Below, one piece after another: positions 23,041 to 31,896 of a stretch of 64,000 bases of DNA. Position 1 is the first letter of the stretch. Each line of letters opens with the position of its first letter. Under the pieces are notes generated by a model. It made no database searches and was not told the DNA's origin. It was given only the letters and a program-made list of their open reading frames with translations. The position numbers were made by a program, and so were the translations under genes. Origin of the DNA: Ornithodoros turicata (taxonomy: Eukaryota > Arthropoda > Arachnida > Ixodida > Argasidae); contig NW_026999320.1 in assembly GCF_037126465.1 (NCBI RefSeq), positions 1,798,001 through 1,862,000 of the forward strand. Reading direction: 5' to 3'.

Positions 23041-23402
23041 AAACTCTGCGTCATCATTTAACTTTTCTAAAAGTCCTTGCAACATGTACACCTAAAGAGC
23101 GCGATGAGATTTTAAAGGAGGCGCCACCTCATAGCATAGAAGCTCTTTCTGAAGTCTGTAAGAATATATTGAATGGTAATATTAAGCTACCGCCCAGATT
23201 GTTCAAAGAGCTGGAAAAGTATAAACACACCATTCGATACATTGCATATAAAACGCTGCACAAATCACCAAAAAGACTAAGATCCTTCCTCTATCGTCAG
23301 AGGGGTGGATTAGTGCCACTAATCCCCTTATTACTCACGGGATTAACCAGTGTGCTCGGTGGTGTCGCAGGTCGTGCTCTAGCAAAGACGGTAGGTGTCT
23401 AA
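23037..23402 (+). CDS. Small Polinton virion-type protein, 121 aa
   Basis: The start overlaps the ATPase stop. The N-terminal two thirds are basic and helical. The C-terminus, after RRGGLVPLIPLLLTG, is a Gly/Leu/Val-rich hydrophobic segment of about 30 residues that could insert in or disrupt membranes. Polintons and adintoviruses often encode a protein of this layout near the ATPase; the exact role is not established. The R-G-G sequence before the hydrophobic segment resembles an adenain-type cleavage context, which is inference. Key-residue assessment is not possible without relatives to align. Confidence 0.65.
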   Translation: MKTLRHHLTFLKVLATCTPKERDEILKEAPPHSIEALSEVCKNILNGNIKLPPRLFKELEKYKHTIRYIAYKTLHKSPKRLRSFLYRQRGGLVPLIPLLLTGLTSVLGGVAGRALAKTVGV

Positions 23403-23405
23403 AAA

Positions 23406-23944
23406 ATGGCTACAAAGGTTGAGGTATTGACTCCTATCGAATCAATTCTGGAATCTAACGAAAGCGATGATATTAAAGTAAAACGAATGTTAACTGCTAT
23501 GTACTACATTATAAAAAATCATCAGAAACCATCTAATGAAACAGAGCCAGCATCCACAGTACAGGAAGAAAAAAATGATGAGTCACTTCCAATGGGACGC
23601 TCATTTGATTACAATTCACTACCTTCTAATGTCAACATTAAAAAGTAAGACGTGTAGTCTCAGTGCTACCTAGGAGCTTGACTTGGAATGATAAGGGAGA
23701 AATCATTCATAACGACCAAACAATCGCTGGTTCTAATATAAAAGAATTGGTGTTGCATCTGTCCGGACACAAGAAAGGGAAGCCTGCCTGGTATCGAAAA
23801 GTGGCAAAGTTCTTGCAGCCACACAAAATACGTCAGAAGAGGAAAGCAAGGAAACGTATACTCTGGGAAACATATAAATCGCCCCAAAGAACAAAGTTGC
23901 TTTCATCATCATCATCAGATGAATATATCACAGAAGAAGAATGA
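23406..23944 (+). pseudogene. Polinton conserved protein with GSNI motif, frameshifted
   Basis: Two consecutive open parts, 23406-23648 and then a frame open from 23642 to 23944, behave as one gene. The second part has no usable ATG but contains the block WNDKGEIIHND plus IAGSNIKELV, which is characteristic of a conserved Polinton/adintovirus protein whose N-terminal half matches the first part in layout. The break lies at a run of five A residues near 23640. A sequencing or assembly slip, a real one-base mutation, or a programmed frameshift are all possible. The stop overlaps the integrase ATG (ATGA). The C-terminus is very basic, then Ser-rich and acidic. The function is unknown. Confidence 0.6.
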
Positions 23945-24975
23945 ATTATAGGGATCCAAACGCTGGTTTGGGGGGGGTTGCCCGATACTGCAGAGGTCGA
24001 AACATCTCTAAGAAACAGGCAATCGAAGAACTACAGCGAGATGATGTCTACACACTTTACAAAGAAGGAAGACGTAGATTTAAGAGAAGAAAGACCATCT
24101 CACTGCACATCGACGATCTTCATCAAGCAGACCTGATTTCATTCCTGCAGTACAAGAAACAAAATAAAGGATTTTCCTTCATACTCATTGTGATAGACTG
24201 CCTATCAAGACGACTCATGGCTACACCCATTAAGACCAAGCGTGGTGAAGATGTGAAGAAAGGATTGATCAAGCTGTATAGGAGTCATAAAGTCTATCCA
24301 AATCACCTGCAGGTAGATAGAGGGCGAGAGTTCTATAACAAACATGTGAAAGCATGGTGTAAACGTCACTCAATACATATGTATAGCTCTAGATCAATAT
24401 ACAAATGTGCTTTAATTGAGAGGGCGATCAGGACTATTAAAGCTAGACTTTATCGTTATTTCGCCAGTAAAGGTCATCACAAGTACATTGCTGTTCTCCC
24501 AAAGATCATCGCTGACTACAATTCATCATATCACTCGACTATCAAGATGGCCCCGAACGACGTCGATAAAAATAACGAGATTGAACTATTCAATAGACTT
24601 CACAGTAAAAATGACAACAAACCAAACAAGATTACATTGAATATTGGTGATCAGGTGCGCATACTCACAAGTAGATCAATTTTTGACAAGGGGTACATTG
24701 GGCACTGGTCCTTAGTTGTCTACACGATCACACGATACAAGAACTCGGATCCACCAGTGTTTTACATAGCTGGACCAGATGGGGTCGAAGATGATGCAAC
24801 TTACTATGCCAATGAATTGAAACGTGTAGTGAAATCGCAAGACGACCCATACCCGATTGAACGCATAGTAAGTCGAAAGAAAATAAACGGTGTCACACAT
24901 TATCAAGTGAAATGGCTAGGTTACGATGACTCATTTAATTCCTGGGTTCCAGCCCAAGATGTCGCGAAGTTCTGA
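23941..24975 (+). CDS. Polinton integrase with C-terminal chromodomain
   Basis: This 344-residue retroviral-type DDE integrase catalyses insertion and the 6-bp duplication. Catalytic residues are Asp64 (HQADL), Asp126 (LQVDRGRE) and Glu160 (ALIERAIRT), with 33 residues between the last two. The N-terminal part carries the family block GGVARYCRGRNISKKQ. A chromodomain occupies about residues 300-344, with YPIERIVSRK, YQVKWLGY and SWVPAQDV. Chromodomain integrases can be steered to methylated histone H3, which would favour heterochromatin, and this copy sits among nested transposons. The ORF is intact. Its 3' end overlaps the next gene by 17 nt. Confidence 0.92.
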   Translation: MNYRDPNAGLGGVARYCRGRNISKKQAIEELQRDDVYTLYKEGRRRFKRRKTISLHIDDLHQADLISFLQYKKQNKGFSFILIVIDCLSRRLMATPIKTKRGEDVKKGLIKLYRSHKVYPNHLQVDRGREFYNKHVKAWCKRHSIHMYSSRSIYKCALIERAIRTIKARLYRYFASKGHHKYIAVLPKIIADYNSSYHSTIKMAPNDVDKNNEIELFNRLHSKNDNKPNKITLNIGDQVRILTSRSIFDKGYIGHWSLVVYTITRYKNSDPPVFYIAGPDGVEDDATYYANELKRVVKSQDDPYPIERIVSRKKINGVTHYQVKWLGYDDSFNSWVPAQDVAKF

Positions 24976-26244
24976 TTTTTACATGTATCTCCTATCCAAT
25001 GATTGCATGGATATGCACCCGAACAACAGTCTCAATGACTTTACAATCACTCTGAGTGCACCACTACAAGTGAATGAAGAATATGAAGTCGGCCTGCATG
25101 AACTTTCCATCTCTAATGTATTCTACAACGTTCCACGGACTAACGATGCTACTATGCATATTACTTCCAGAAGCATTATTGAGCTGCGTAAGGAAGTTGT
25201 TGTGATATCGACTTTGGAACACGCGCTGCAAGATTTTTTAAAAGAATTCAACATCGCATTTGGTTATGTTGATGGAAGGTACACATTCCAACTACCTCAA
25301 ATAATTCGTTCTATTAAGTTTTTGGATGAAGAACTGCAACAAGCCATGGGTGTGTCCACTATACAGGGTTTGAAAGTTGCAGGTGCTAAAGTTCCACGTC
25401 AGAACATGTACATGGGAGAGGAAGCTATCTCAAAGATGCTTTTAAAGGAAGAGGTGACTATCATTACACAATATGCTCCAATCATATTCATACCAGGTCG
25501 CCCTATCACTGTCACACTAAATCGCTTCTTTAAAAGATATGAAATCGATGGAAAGATACTATTTCAAAACAATACCTATACATTATTGGTCCCACGTCTC
25601 TTTGTTATCCCTGAACAACTCAAGAGACTCCTCAAATTAAACTCCAGTAAACTGTTAGAAAATACAACACAATACATTGGAGATCCATTTACATTCAGTT
25701 TTAGTGTTGTTCTAGAAAAAGTAATACTTGCAAGGGAAGAAGTCCAAATTCCACCAAATTATTACGAGACACCACGTTCGCTTCTACAAGCTATCAGAGG
25801 TGTGATAGGCAGCAATGCTATACTAACGTACAATGAAGATACACAGCTTTTACTTTCACTCCACTTGATGGAGTAACTATAGATCTTTCTGAATATTTGA
25901 GTAATATGTTGGGTTTCGCACCAATTCAGTCTATTGCAAACACCACCACCGGAACCACACCTCTCAATCTTAAACCATTGTTTCATAATTTCGTGATTTA
26001 TTGTGATATTATCGAATCATCTCATATAGGTGCAAAAAAGTTTCCCATTTTGAAACTCGTCCCATATTTACATAAAGATGATCCCCAGATTCATTACAGC
26101 TTCCATAACGTGCAATATTTGAAGCTGTTACAGAACGAAATCACGTCAATTTCGATTAAGTTGTATGATGAGACAGGTCGTCCACTTCATTTTAGAGGAC
26201 CAGGTCGTACAGCTCTAGTTCTACACTTCAAAAATGTATCTTAA
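24959..26244 (+). pseudogene. Penton-like minor capsid protein, one frameshift
   Basis: The gene encodes the single-jelly-roll penton-type capsid protein of Polintons. The N-terminus shows SSDFYMYLLSND and PNNSLNDFTITL with EVGLHELSI, typical of this family. The C-terminus, near 26150-26240, ends with LHFRGPGRTALVLHF. The first frame runs to the TAA at 25874-25876. The rest of the protein is open in a neighbouring frame and ends at 26244. The switch lies around 25848-25875, at or near a TTTT run. Everything outside that point is open and well conserved in pattern, so the lesion is small and may be an assembly slip. The start at 24959 overlaps the integrase. Confidence 0.8.
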
Positions 26245-26560
26245 AGAAGTGCCGGAGATCCATTATGGATTGGGACTTGGTGATTTAGTGCCGTATAAAG
26301 GACCTCTTTTTCAATCTGGGAATGGCTTCTTTAGTTCTTTGCGTAAGCTAGCATTGCCACTATTGCATCGTGCAAAGCCTTACATAGCCCGTACTGCGAT
26401 GAGCGCAGCGAAAAATTTGGCGAAAAAGTTATCTGAAGGGCAAAACATCAAGCAAGCACTGAGAGCAAGCTCAAATGAATTAGGCACACAGATTTTGAAG
26501 GACATTGCAGGCAGCGGACATCGAAGGAAAAAGAGGAACAGAAGAGACATTTTCGATTAA
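26234..26560 (+). CDS. pX-like minor virion protein, 108 aa
   Basis: The ATG overlaps the end of the penton-like gene. The N-terminus has EIHYGLGLGDLVPYKGP followed by GNGFFSSLRKLALPLL. This signature is seen in Polinton/adintovirus minor virion proteins compared with adenovirus core or pVI-type proteins. An amphipathic, basic helix spans roughly residues 33-65, and the C-terminus is strongly basic (RRKKRNRR). DNA binding or membrane disruption during virion maturation is plausible, but is inference. It is intact. Confidence 0.75.
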   Translation: MYLKEVPEIHYGLGLGDLVPYKGPLFQSGNGFFSSLRKLALPLLHRAKPYIARTAMSAAKNLAKKLSEGQNIKQALRASSNELGTQILKDIAGSGHRRKKRNRRDIFD

Positions 26561-26580
26561 TCCTCTGTAACCATGAAATA

Positions 26581-27250
26581 AAGAAGACACTTTTTTTTTT
26601 TCATATGTTGATGTTTCTTCTTTATAAAGAAAAAAGGTTTTTCTATGGAAAAGGGTCGCACTCCGAAAATGGCGACCAAGAGGGGTTAGAAGTCGGGACA
26701 ATGGGTCGCCCCCTTTCACCTGTAGAAAGTGTGGCGGACAATGCTTCGAAGCGGTCATCGCGTTCCGAAAAAACAGGTGGCCCCAGGTAGGGCTGGCTTG
26801 TGAGGGTGTTGTCAAAAGGTAAAGGGGGATTGGAGGACAATGATTCCAATCGTGAACGGGATCGCATTCAAAAAAGTGGTCGGCGGGGGGTTAGAGGAGT
26901 GGAACGGCTGATGGTTAGCAAAAACGGACCATGCTCGCCAGCGGACAATGTCAAATTGTAGGGGGACTGGAGGACAATGATTCCAATTGTGAACAGGATC
27001 GCATTCTGAAAACAGCGGGTCAGTGGGGGGTTAAAAGTGTGCATCAGCATCCAAGCTGGTTAGAAGTTGAGCAATGGGGCGCCTTTCACTTGTAGAAAGC
27101 GTGGTGGACAATGCTTCGAAACGGCCATCGCATTCCGAAATACAGGTGGCCCAGGTAGGGTTGGGTTGAGAGGGCGATGTCAAAAGGTGAAGGGGGATTG
27201 GAAGAGTCTTTTTGCTCGGGTAAGATGCTAACAAATAAAGCTATGAGGAA
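26581..27250. repeat. G-rich degenerate tandem repeats between capsid genes
   Basis: This 0.7-kb gap lies between two genes that are normally adjacent in Polintons. A unit containing GTAGAAAG, GGACAATGCTTCGAA, CGCATTCCGAAA and CAGGTGGCCC is present at about 26680-26825 and again at 27055-27205. A second unit with GGAGGACAATGATTCCAA occurs at about 26830 and 26965. Short open frames run through on both strands without a domain. The region also probably contains the promoter of the capsid gene at 27277. Confidence 0.7.
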
Positions 27251-27276
27251 AGCATTGTACCTTTTCATTTGCAAAG

Positions 27277-28584
27277 ATGTCGCAGGTCAACGTTGTACAC
27301 GCACAGTCCCAGCTGGCTTTGAAGGGGGAGTGTGAGTTATTCAACATACCTCCGACCCAAGTTTCAATAGAATCATGCGAGGCGCAAGTTTATTATCCTG
27401 TTTCTACAATCAGCGGAGGAGAATCGACGATCGAATGGAACATAACAAATCTCTCAGACTTGTATCTCGATTTATCATCTCTGTATTTTAATATAACTAT
27501 GCAGATATTGAGGTCGGATGGGAGTGAACCAATTACCCGAAGAGCAGACGGTATCACTGAGGACATTGTATTCCCAGTCAACAACTTGGGTGCCGCTTTA
27601 TTTAAATATGTAACCATTCACTTGAATCAACGTCTTGCAAGCAGCAACTGTTTGAACTCCTATCGATGTATGATTGATACCCTACTTCATACGAATACTC
27701 ATCTGCAGAAGACTTTAGATGATTGTGCAATGTATACATATGATACAGGAGAGCATGCAGCAAATGATCCAGTCGCTCGGGATGCAAAGTTGCGCATAGC
27801 TAGGACAAGTGGGGGGAAACTATTTGAAATTGTCATGAAAGTTAACACAGACCTCACAAACCAAGGGAGGCTTTTGTTACCCGGTGTGGGGGTTCGAGTG
27901 ACTGCTCTACATAATACGGATAGCTTTAGATTGCTAACTGGCACCAATGAAACTCATAAGCATCAATTGAAAATCCACAGCGCGGCACTTGTAGCACGCA
28001 AAGTCAAAGTTAGCAACTCAAGTTTTATTGCACACCAGAAAGCCCTTAGATCATCCCCGGCATGTTACATCATGCGTGGACTAGAAAGCAAAGTCCGCTC
28101 GCTTTCGCCGGGCCTTCATGATGCAATCTTTGAAAACTTATTCCCTGATAGAATTCCTGATCAACTTACTGTATGTCTAGTTCGCACCGAAGCTTATCAG
28201 GGTGATTACAAGTCGAGCCCCTTTTGTTTCGAACATTTTAATGTTAGTTCTGTAACACTATCAGTTGATGGACACAGGAAGCAACTATCCTATGACTGGG
28301 AAAATGATCTGGGTAGAGCAAGCTACTACGAATTCTTGTATCAACTGAATGAAAAACATGTCGAGTTGAGTTATGAAAAATATAAAAAAAATTCCTTTAT
28401 CATGCATTGGAACTTGAGTGCTGACGAAAGTTTTGGTTCCTACTTTAATCCATTGCGGAAGGGCAATTGCAGGATTGAAATGAAGTTTGCTAAGCCATTA
28501 CCTTGCGCAGTGTCGGTTATACTTATTAGTGAAGCACCCAAGATTTTATCAGTCGATGGTGATCTTGTTGTTCGAGTGGACTAA
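27277..28584 (+). CDS. Polinton major capsid protein (double jelly-roll)
   Basis: This 435-residue protein has the length and blocks of the Polinton major capsid protein, the hexon-like building unit of the predicted icosahedral capsid. Recognisable segments are EWNITNLSDLYLDL near residues 50-63, IVFPVNNLGAALFKYV near 90, HLNQRLASSNCLNSYRCMI near 110, the LLPGVGVRV region near 205, and RTEAYQGDYKSSPFCFEHF near 305. Assignment rests on these blocks and on its position just before the protease. No breaks are present. The gene is separated from the next one by only two bases. Confidence 0.88.
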   Translation: MSQVNVVHAQSQLALKGECELFNIPPTQVSIESCEAQVYYPVSTISGGESTIEWNITNLSDLYLDLSSLYFNITMQILRSDGSEPITRRADGITEDIVFPVNNLGAALFKYVTIHLNQRLASSNCLNSYRCMIDTLLHTNTHLQKTLDDCAMYTYDTGEHAANDPVARDAKLRIARTSGGKLFEIVMKVNTDLTNQGRLLLPGVGVRVTALHNTDSFRLLTGTNETHKHQLKIHSAALVARKVKVSNSSFIAHQKALRSSPACYIMRGLESKVRSLSPGLHDAIFENLFPDRIPDQLTVCLVRTEAYQGDYKSSPFCFEHFNVSSVTLSVDGHRKQLSYDWENDLGRASYYEFLYQLNEKHVELSYEKYKKNSFIMHWNLSADESFGSYFNPLRKGNCRIEMKFAKPLPCAVSVILISEAPKILSVDGDLVVRVD

Positions 28585-28586
28585 GC

Positions 28587-29021
28587 ATGAATGTGTTTGA
28601 TCTGGAATTATTGTTTTCTCTGAACCATGAAACTTTGAATCTGTATCGCGGGACCTTCGGAATTGATATGGTACCAAGTTTAACGACAGAAGGGTTTATA
28701 GTTATCAATACACACCCACACGACGGTCCAGGAGAACACTGGCTATTGTACATGAGAGACAGGAATGACAAGTACATCTATGTGGACAGCTTCGGTCTAC
28801 CACCGATTGAAGAAGAGCTGCTAGATCTACCTGTTGATCAGTATTGCGAGAAATGCATTCAAAGCATTTACAGCTCACACTGTGGACTTTTTGTTTGTTT
28901 CTTTGCTTCCCGCCTTTGTAAGAATTACCAACTCAAGAGCATTGTTTCCTTATTTGACAATAACCTTGTACACAATGACCTCAAGATAATAAAAATGATT
29001 GAAGAGGAATACCTCATTTAA
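28587..29021 (+). CDS. Adenain-like cysteine protease
   Basis: This 144-residue maturation protease is of the adenovirus/Polinton type. The catalytic set is complete: His51 in GEHWLLY, Asp67 in YVDSFG, the oxyanion Gln92 in CIQSIY, and the nucleophile Cys99 in SSHCGLF. It would process virion precursors after assembly. The length is somewhat shorter than adenoviral adenain but normal for Polintons. It follows the major capsid gene directly and ends 16 bp before the end of a convergent minus-strand gene. Confidence 0.92.
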   Translation: MNVFDLELLFSLNHETLNLYRGTFGIDMVPSLTTEGFIVINTHPHDGPGEHWLLYMRDRNDKYIYVDSFGLPPIEEELLDLPVDQYCEKCIQSIYSSHCGLFVCFFASRLCKNYQLKSIVSLFDNNLVHNDLKIIKMIEEEYLI

Positions 29022-29037
29022 AGAAAAATGTCTCATT

Positions 29038-29448
29038 TTATTTCTTCAATGTACAGACCTCTTTCAGATAGTCCTCCAGACTCGACACCTTGCGACAACC
29101 ATCTTTCTTGCGACGCACGATGTATTCCGAGTGTTGGATGTAAAAGTTTCGAATTATTGGTCGCTTGAGTCCAGCATTAAGTATGGTTGGAGAGATATTG
29201 TCACCCTGACGATATCGTCGCAACAAGTCACACTTGATGGCGACGAAGCGTTGGAGCCTCCGACTAATCTTTCCTCGTTTCGTCCGCATCGGAAACGGGA
29301 GAATTTGCATAATGATACGAAAATCGGCCTCTGGCCCGTTGCAGTTCAGATAGGAGTTTAATTTCATCAAATCCTTGTACATCAGCCATTGTACCGTCAA
29401 AGCAAATCGTTCACTGGGCTTCATGGTTGATCCGAGCTTGGATGGCAA
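29038..29448 (-). CDS. Unknown minus-strand Polinton gene, 136 aa
   Basis: An intact ORF faces the protease gene tail to tail. A second in-frame ATG at residue 9 (MKPSERF) is an equally good start. The product is basic, with RRLQRF and YIVRRKKDGCRKVS segments, and has no signal peptide or membrane span. I do not recognise the family and found no DNA-polymerase motif in it. A further open stretch upstream on the same strand (29713-29620) could be a 5' exon, but no convincing splice pair joins them. It may be a transcription or packaging accessory protein; that is speculation. Confidence 0.5.
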   Translation of the reverse strand: MPSKLGSTMKPSERFALTVQWLMYKDLMKLNSYLNCNGPEADFRIIMQILPFPMRTKRGKISRRLQRFVAIKCDLLRRYRQGDNISPTILNAGLKRPIIRNFYIQHSEYIVRRKKDGCRKVSSLEDYLKEVCTLKK

Positions 29449-29731
29449 CCGAGATAAGGTTGGATGTTATTGTCTAGCCAATGAGATGGATTCGATGACC
29501 ACAATCCACCACAACGACAGCGTCGCAGATGCTCATCATATTGTATAAAGAAAGTTCTGGGTGGTGGCTTCAATGTCTTCACAAGAGGAAGATCCCCCGT
29601 CAGGAGACAATCAGAATCTTAACAAAGAATCACATTTTTAGAGAGGGAAAAACGGGAAAACTTTCTATACATACAATCGTCCTCAGAGACCGCGTAGCAC
29701 TTCTGCGCTTCCATCGTCGACTGTGAGGGGG

Positions 29732-31635
29732 ATGTTGAAAAGGAATCCGATGGAGAGGATGTGCATACTTTCCCTATTAGTTGCGTTTTTCCTTAGTTTG
29801 CAATTGGTTGTTTACTACAAAGACTTTTGCTACATGTGGATTTCTCTAGCCCACCATCTTGTTGCTAAAAGTTGTTTATACAAAGTAGGAGAGAATGTGA
29901 TATGATAATGAGGATGCGTCAGCTTTAAAAAATGAAGATTTGGTTCCTAGAGCATCACTTGGAAGCAATATGGCCAACGATGGTGGTAAGTTTTGATGGT
30001 TTTTACCTTAAAGTTAGGTTTCTTATGAAGGTTGTCTTTCTCAGTTTTCTCGAGTTTTGAAGATGATGATGATAGTGGTGAGTTTTGGTGGTTTTTCTCA
30101 TCAAGTTCATTTTCTTAAGAATATTATCTTTCTCAGTGTTCACGTCGAGCCCTGTGTTTTACTTCGAAGATGGTAAGGAAATGGTGAATATGAAAAGCGA
30201 GAAGTATCTAAAGTTCCATTCTTTTCAGCGCCTGAGTCGCCACCACCAAGCTGTATGTATTAGCGACATTTCATAGATTTCATGTTAATATATGAGTTTC
30301 ATTTCAGATGAATCAGTTTGTGTGGTATCAAATGAAAGTACGTACCAGCATATGACTTTGATTACTTGATCTTAATAGCAAATATCTTTTTAGATGATCA
30401 CAGGGTACCACCACCAGACAGTGAGTATAGTTATAGATCCTGTTTCCATGTCTGATCTTAATTGCAAATATCTTTTAGATGATCATCGGGTACCACCTCC
30501 TGACAGTGAGTATAGTTATAGATCTCGTTACCATGCTTGATCTGAATTGCAAATATATTTTTAGATACTAACTGGATACCACCTCCTGACAGTGAGTATA
30601 GTTATAGGCCTCGTTACAATGCTTGATATTAATAGTTGTTGTCTTTGTTTTCAGACTACCCGGGCCCCCCTATGCAGTGTATGTATTAGTGAACATTCTC
30701 TTTCAGGATATAGTGTTCCAGTGGCATATCGTTTTTATGTAGCCGATATTAATAGTTGTTGTCTTTGTTTTCAGACTACCCTGGCCCCCCTATGCAGTGT
30801 ATGTATTAGTGAATGTTCTCTTTCAGGATATAGAGTTCCAGTGGCATATCGTTTTTATGTAGCCGATATTAATAGTTGTTGTCTTTGTTTTCAGACTACC
30901 CCGGCCCCCCTTTGCATCGTATGTATAAGTGAATGTTCTCTTTCAGGATATAGAGTTCCAGTGGCATATCATTTTATGTACATGATGATATTCATAGTTG
31001 TTGTCTTTGTTTTCAGACTACCCTGCCCCCCCTATGCATCGTACGTATATGTGAATGTTCTCTTTCAGGATATAGAGTTCCAGTGGCATATCGTTTTTTA
31101 TGTAGCCGATATTCATAGTTGTATTTGTTTTCAGACTACCCTGGCCCCCCGTTTTCAGATTACCCTGGCCCCCCTATGCAGTGTATGTATTAGTGAACAT
31201 TCTCTTTCAGGATATAGTGTTCCAATGGCATATCATTTTATGTACATGATGATATTCATAGTTGTTGTCTTTGTTTTCAGACTACCCCGGCCCCCCTATG
31301 CATCGTATGTATAAGTGAATGTTCTCTTTCAGGATATAGTGTTCCAGTGGCATATCGTTTTTATGTAGCCGATATTCATAGTTGTTGTCTTTGTTTTCAG
31401 ACTACCCCGGCCCCCCTATGCATCGTACGTATATGTGAATGGAAGTGTGGATGTTGTTCTTAATATTTAGGTTCTCTTTCAGATCATTGCTGCTACTGCT
31501 GCAGTGAGTCATCTGGTTGGGTAAGCAATGTGGCGAATGCTGATTATATGTTATCTTTCAGATCCGGACGCCATTAGGGACATTATTCGAGAAAGTTTAT
31601 TTCAATCACTATTTGATTTACTAAATATGGAATAA
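29732..31635 (+). CDS. Micro-exon gene inside the Polinton, secreted proline-rich product
   Basis: A signal-peptide ORF (ATG at 29732, 29750 or 29759; hydrophobic core ILSLLVAFFLSLQLVV) is followed by an acidic exon ending at 29985. Then come micro-exons at 30045-30077, 30137-30172, 30229-30252, 30308-30337, 30394-30420, 30479-30505, 30565-30591, 30655-30678, and more repeated ones to 31424. Next is 31483-31503 (codes a His/Cys-rich HHCCYCC) and a last exon 31562-31635. All these exons are 21-36 nt (one 48), multiples of three, with phase 1 on both sides, AG before and GTAAG/GTGAG/GTATG/GTACG after. The predicted peptide is Asp/Pro-rich (HRVPPPD, YPGPPMQ). The join between the signal ORF and the acidic exon is unresolved: the frames differ by one. 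The architecture recalls schistosome micro-exon genes. The function is unknown. Confidence 0.7.
30655..31424 (+). repeat. Tandem array of about 120-bp micro-exon cassettes
   Basis: Seven cassettes start at 30655, 30775, 30895, 31017, 31135, 31281 and 31401. Each contains a 24-nt micro-exon (ACTACCC...GGCCCCCC...), a short intron, a second candidate 24-nt exon (GATATAG or GATATAGAG, then GTTCCA and GGCATATC), and a longer intron with a TTGTTTTCAG acceptor. The cassette at 31135 has an internal 24-bp duplication that would give one in-frame 48-nt exon. The second candidate exon has a weak GTTTTT donor, and in the cassettes at 30947 and 31211 the donor is AT, so it may not always be used. Confidence 0.8.
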
Positions 31636-31636
31636 A
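31631..31636 (+). terminator. Poly(A) signal of the micro-exon gene
   Basis: AATAAA overlaps the TAA stop at 31633-31635. A second, diverged copy of the same 3' region with AATAAAATATTTTT follows near 31808-31822, so the 3' end of the gene seems to have been duplicated in tandem. Confidence 0.65.
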
Positions 31637-31896
31637 AATATTTTCTGTTGTAGAAAATGTGTACTGTCTTGTATGTTTCTTCTGTTTCAGGTGTGAAGGT
31701 TTTTCCCCTGGGGTTTTCTCCTTCACGCAGATTGGCAACATAATTGGCAATCCCCAGCACCATTGGCTTTAATTGGCCTTACTAAGCATCATTGACTTTA
31801 ATTGACATTAATAAAATATTTTTCACTTGTACAAATGTGTATGTCTATTGCTTGCATGTCTTCAGGATGAAAGTATGCTATGTTAAGTGCGGTAGG

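Noticed and set aside
29038..29448. Remnant of Polinton DNA polymerase B
   Set aside because: None of the polymerase or exonuclease motifs is visible, and the length and composition do not fit.
30655..31424. Regularly spaced repeats resembling a CRISPR array
   Set aside because: The period is about 120 bp, there are no unique spacers, and each repeat contains splice signals and a 24-nt exon. The context is a eukaryotic mobile element.
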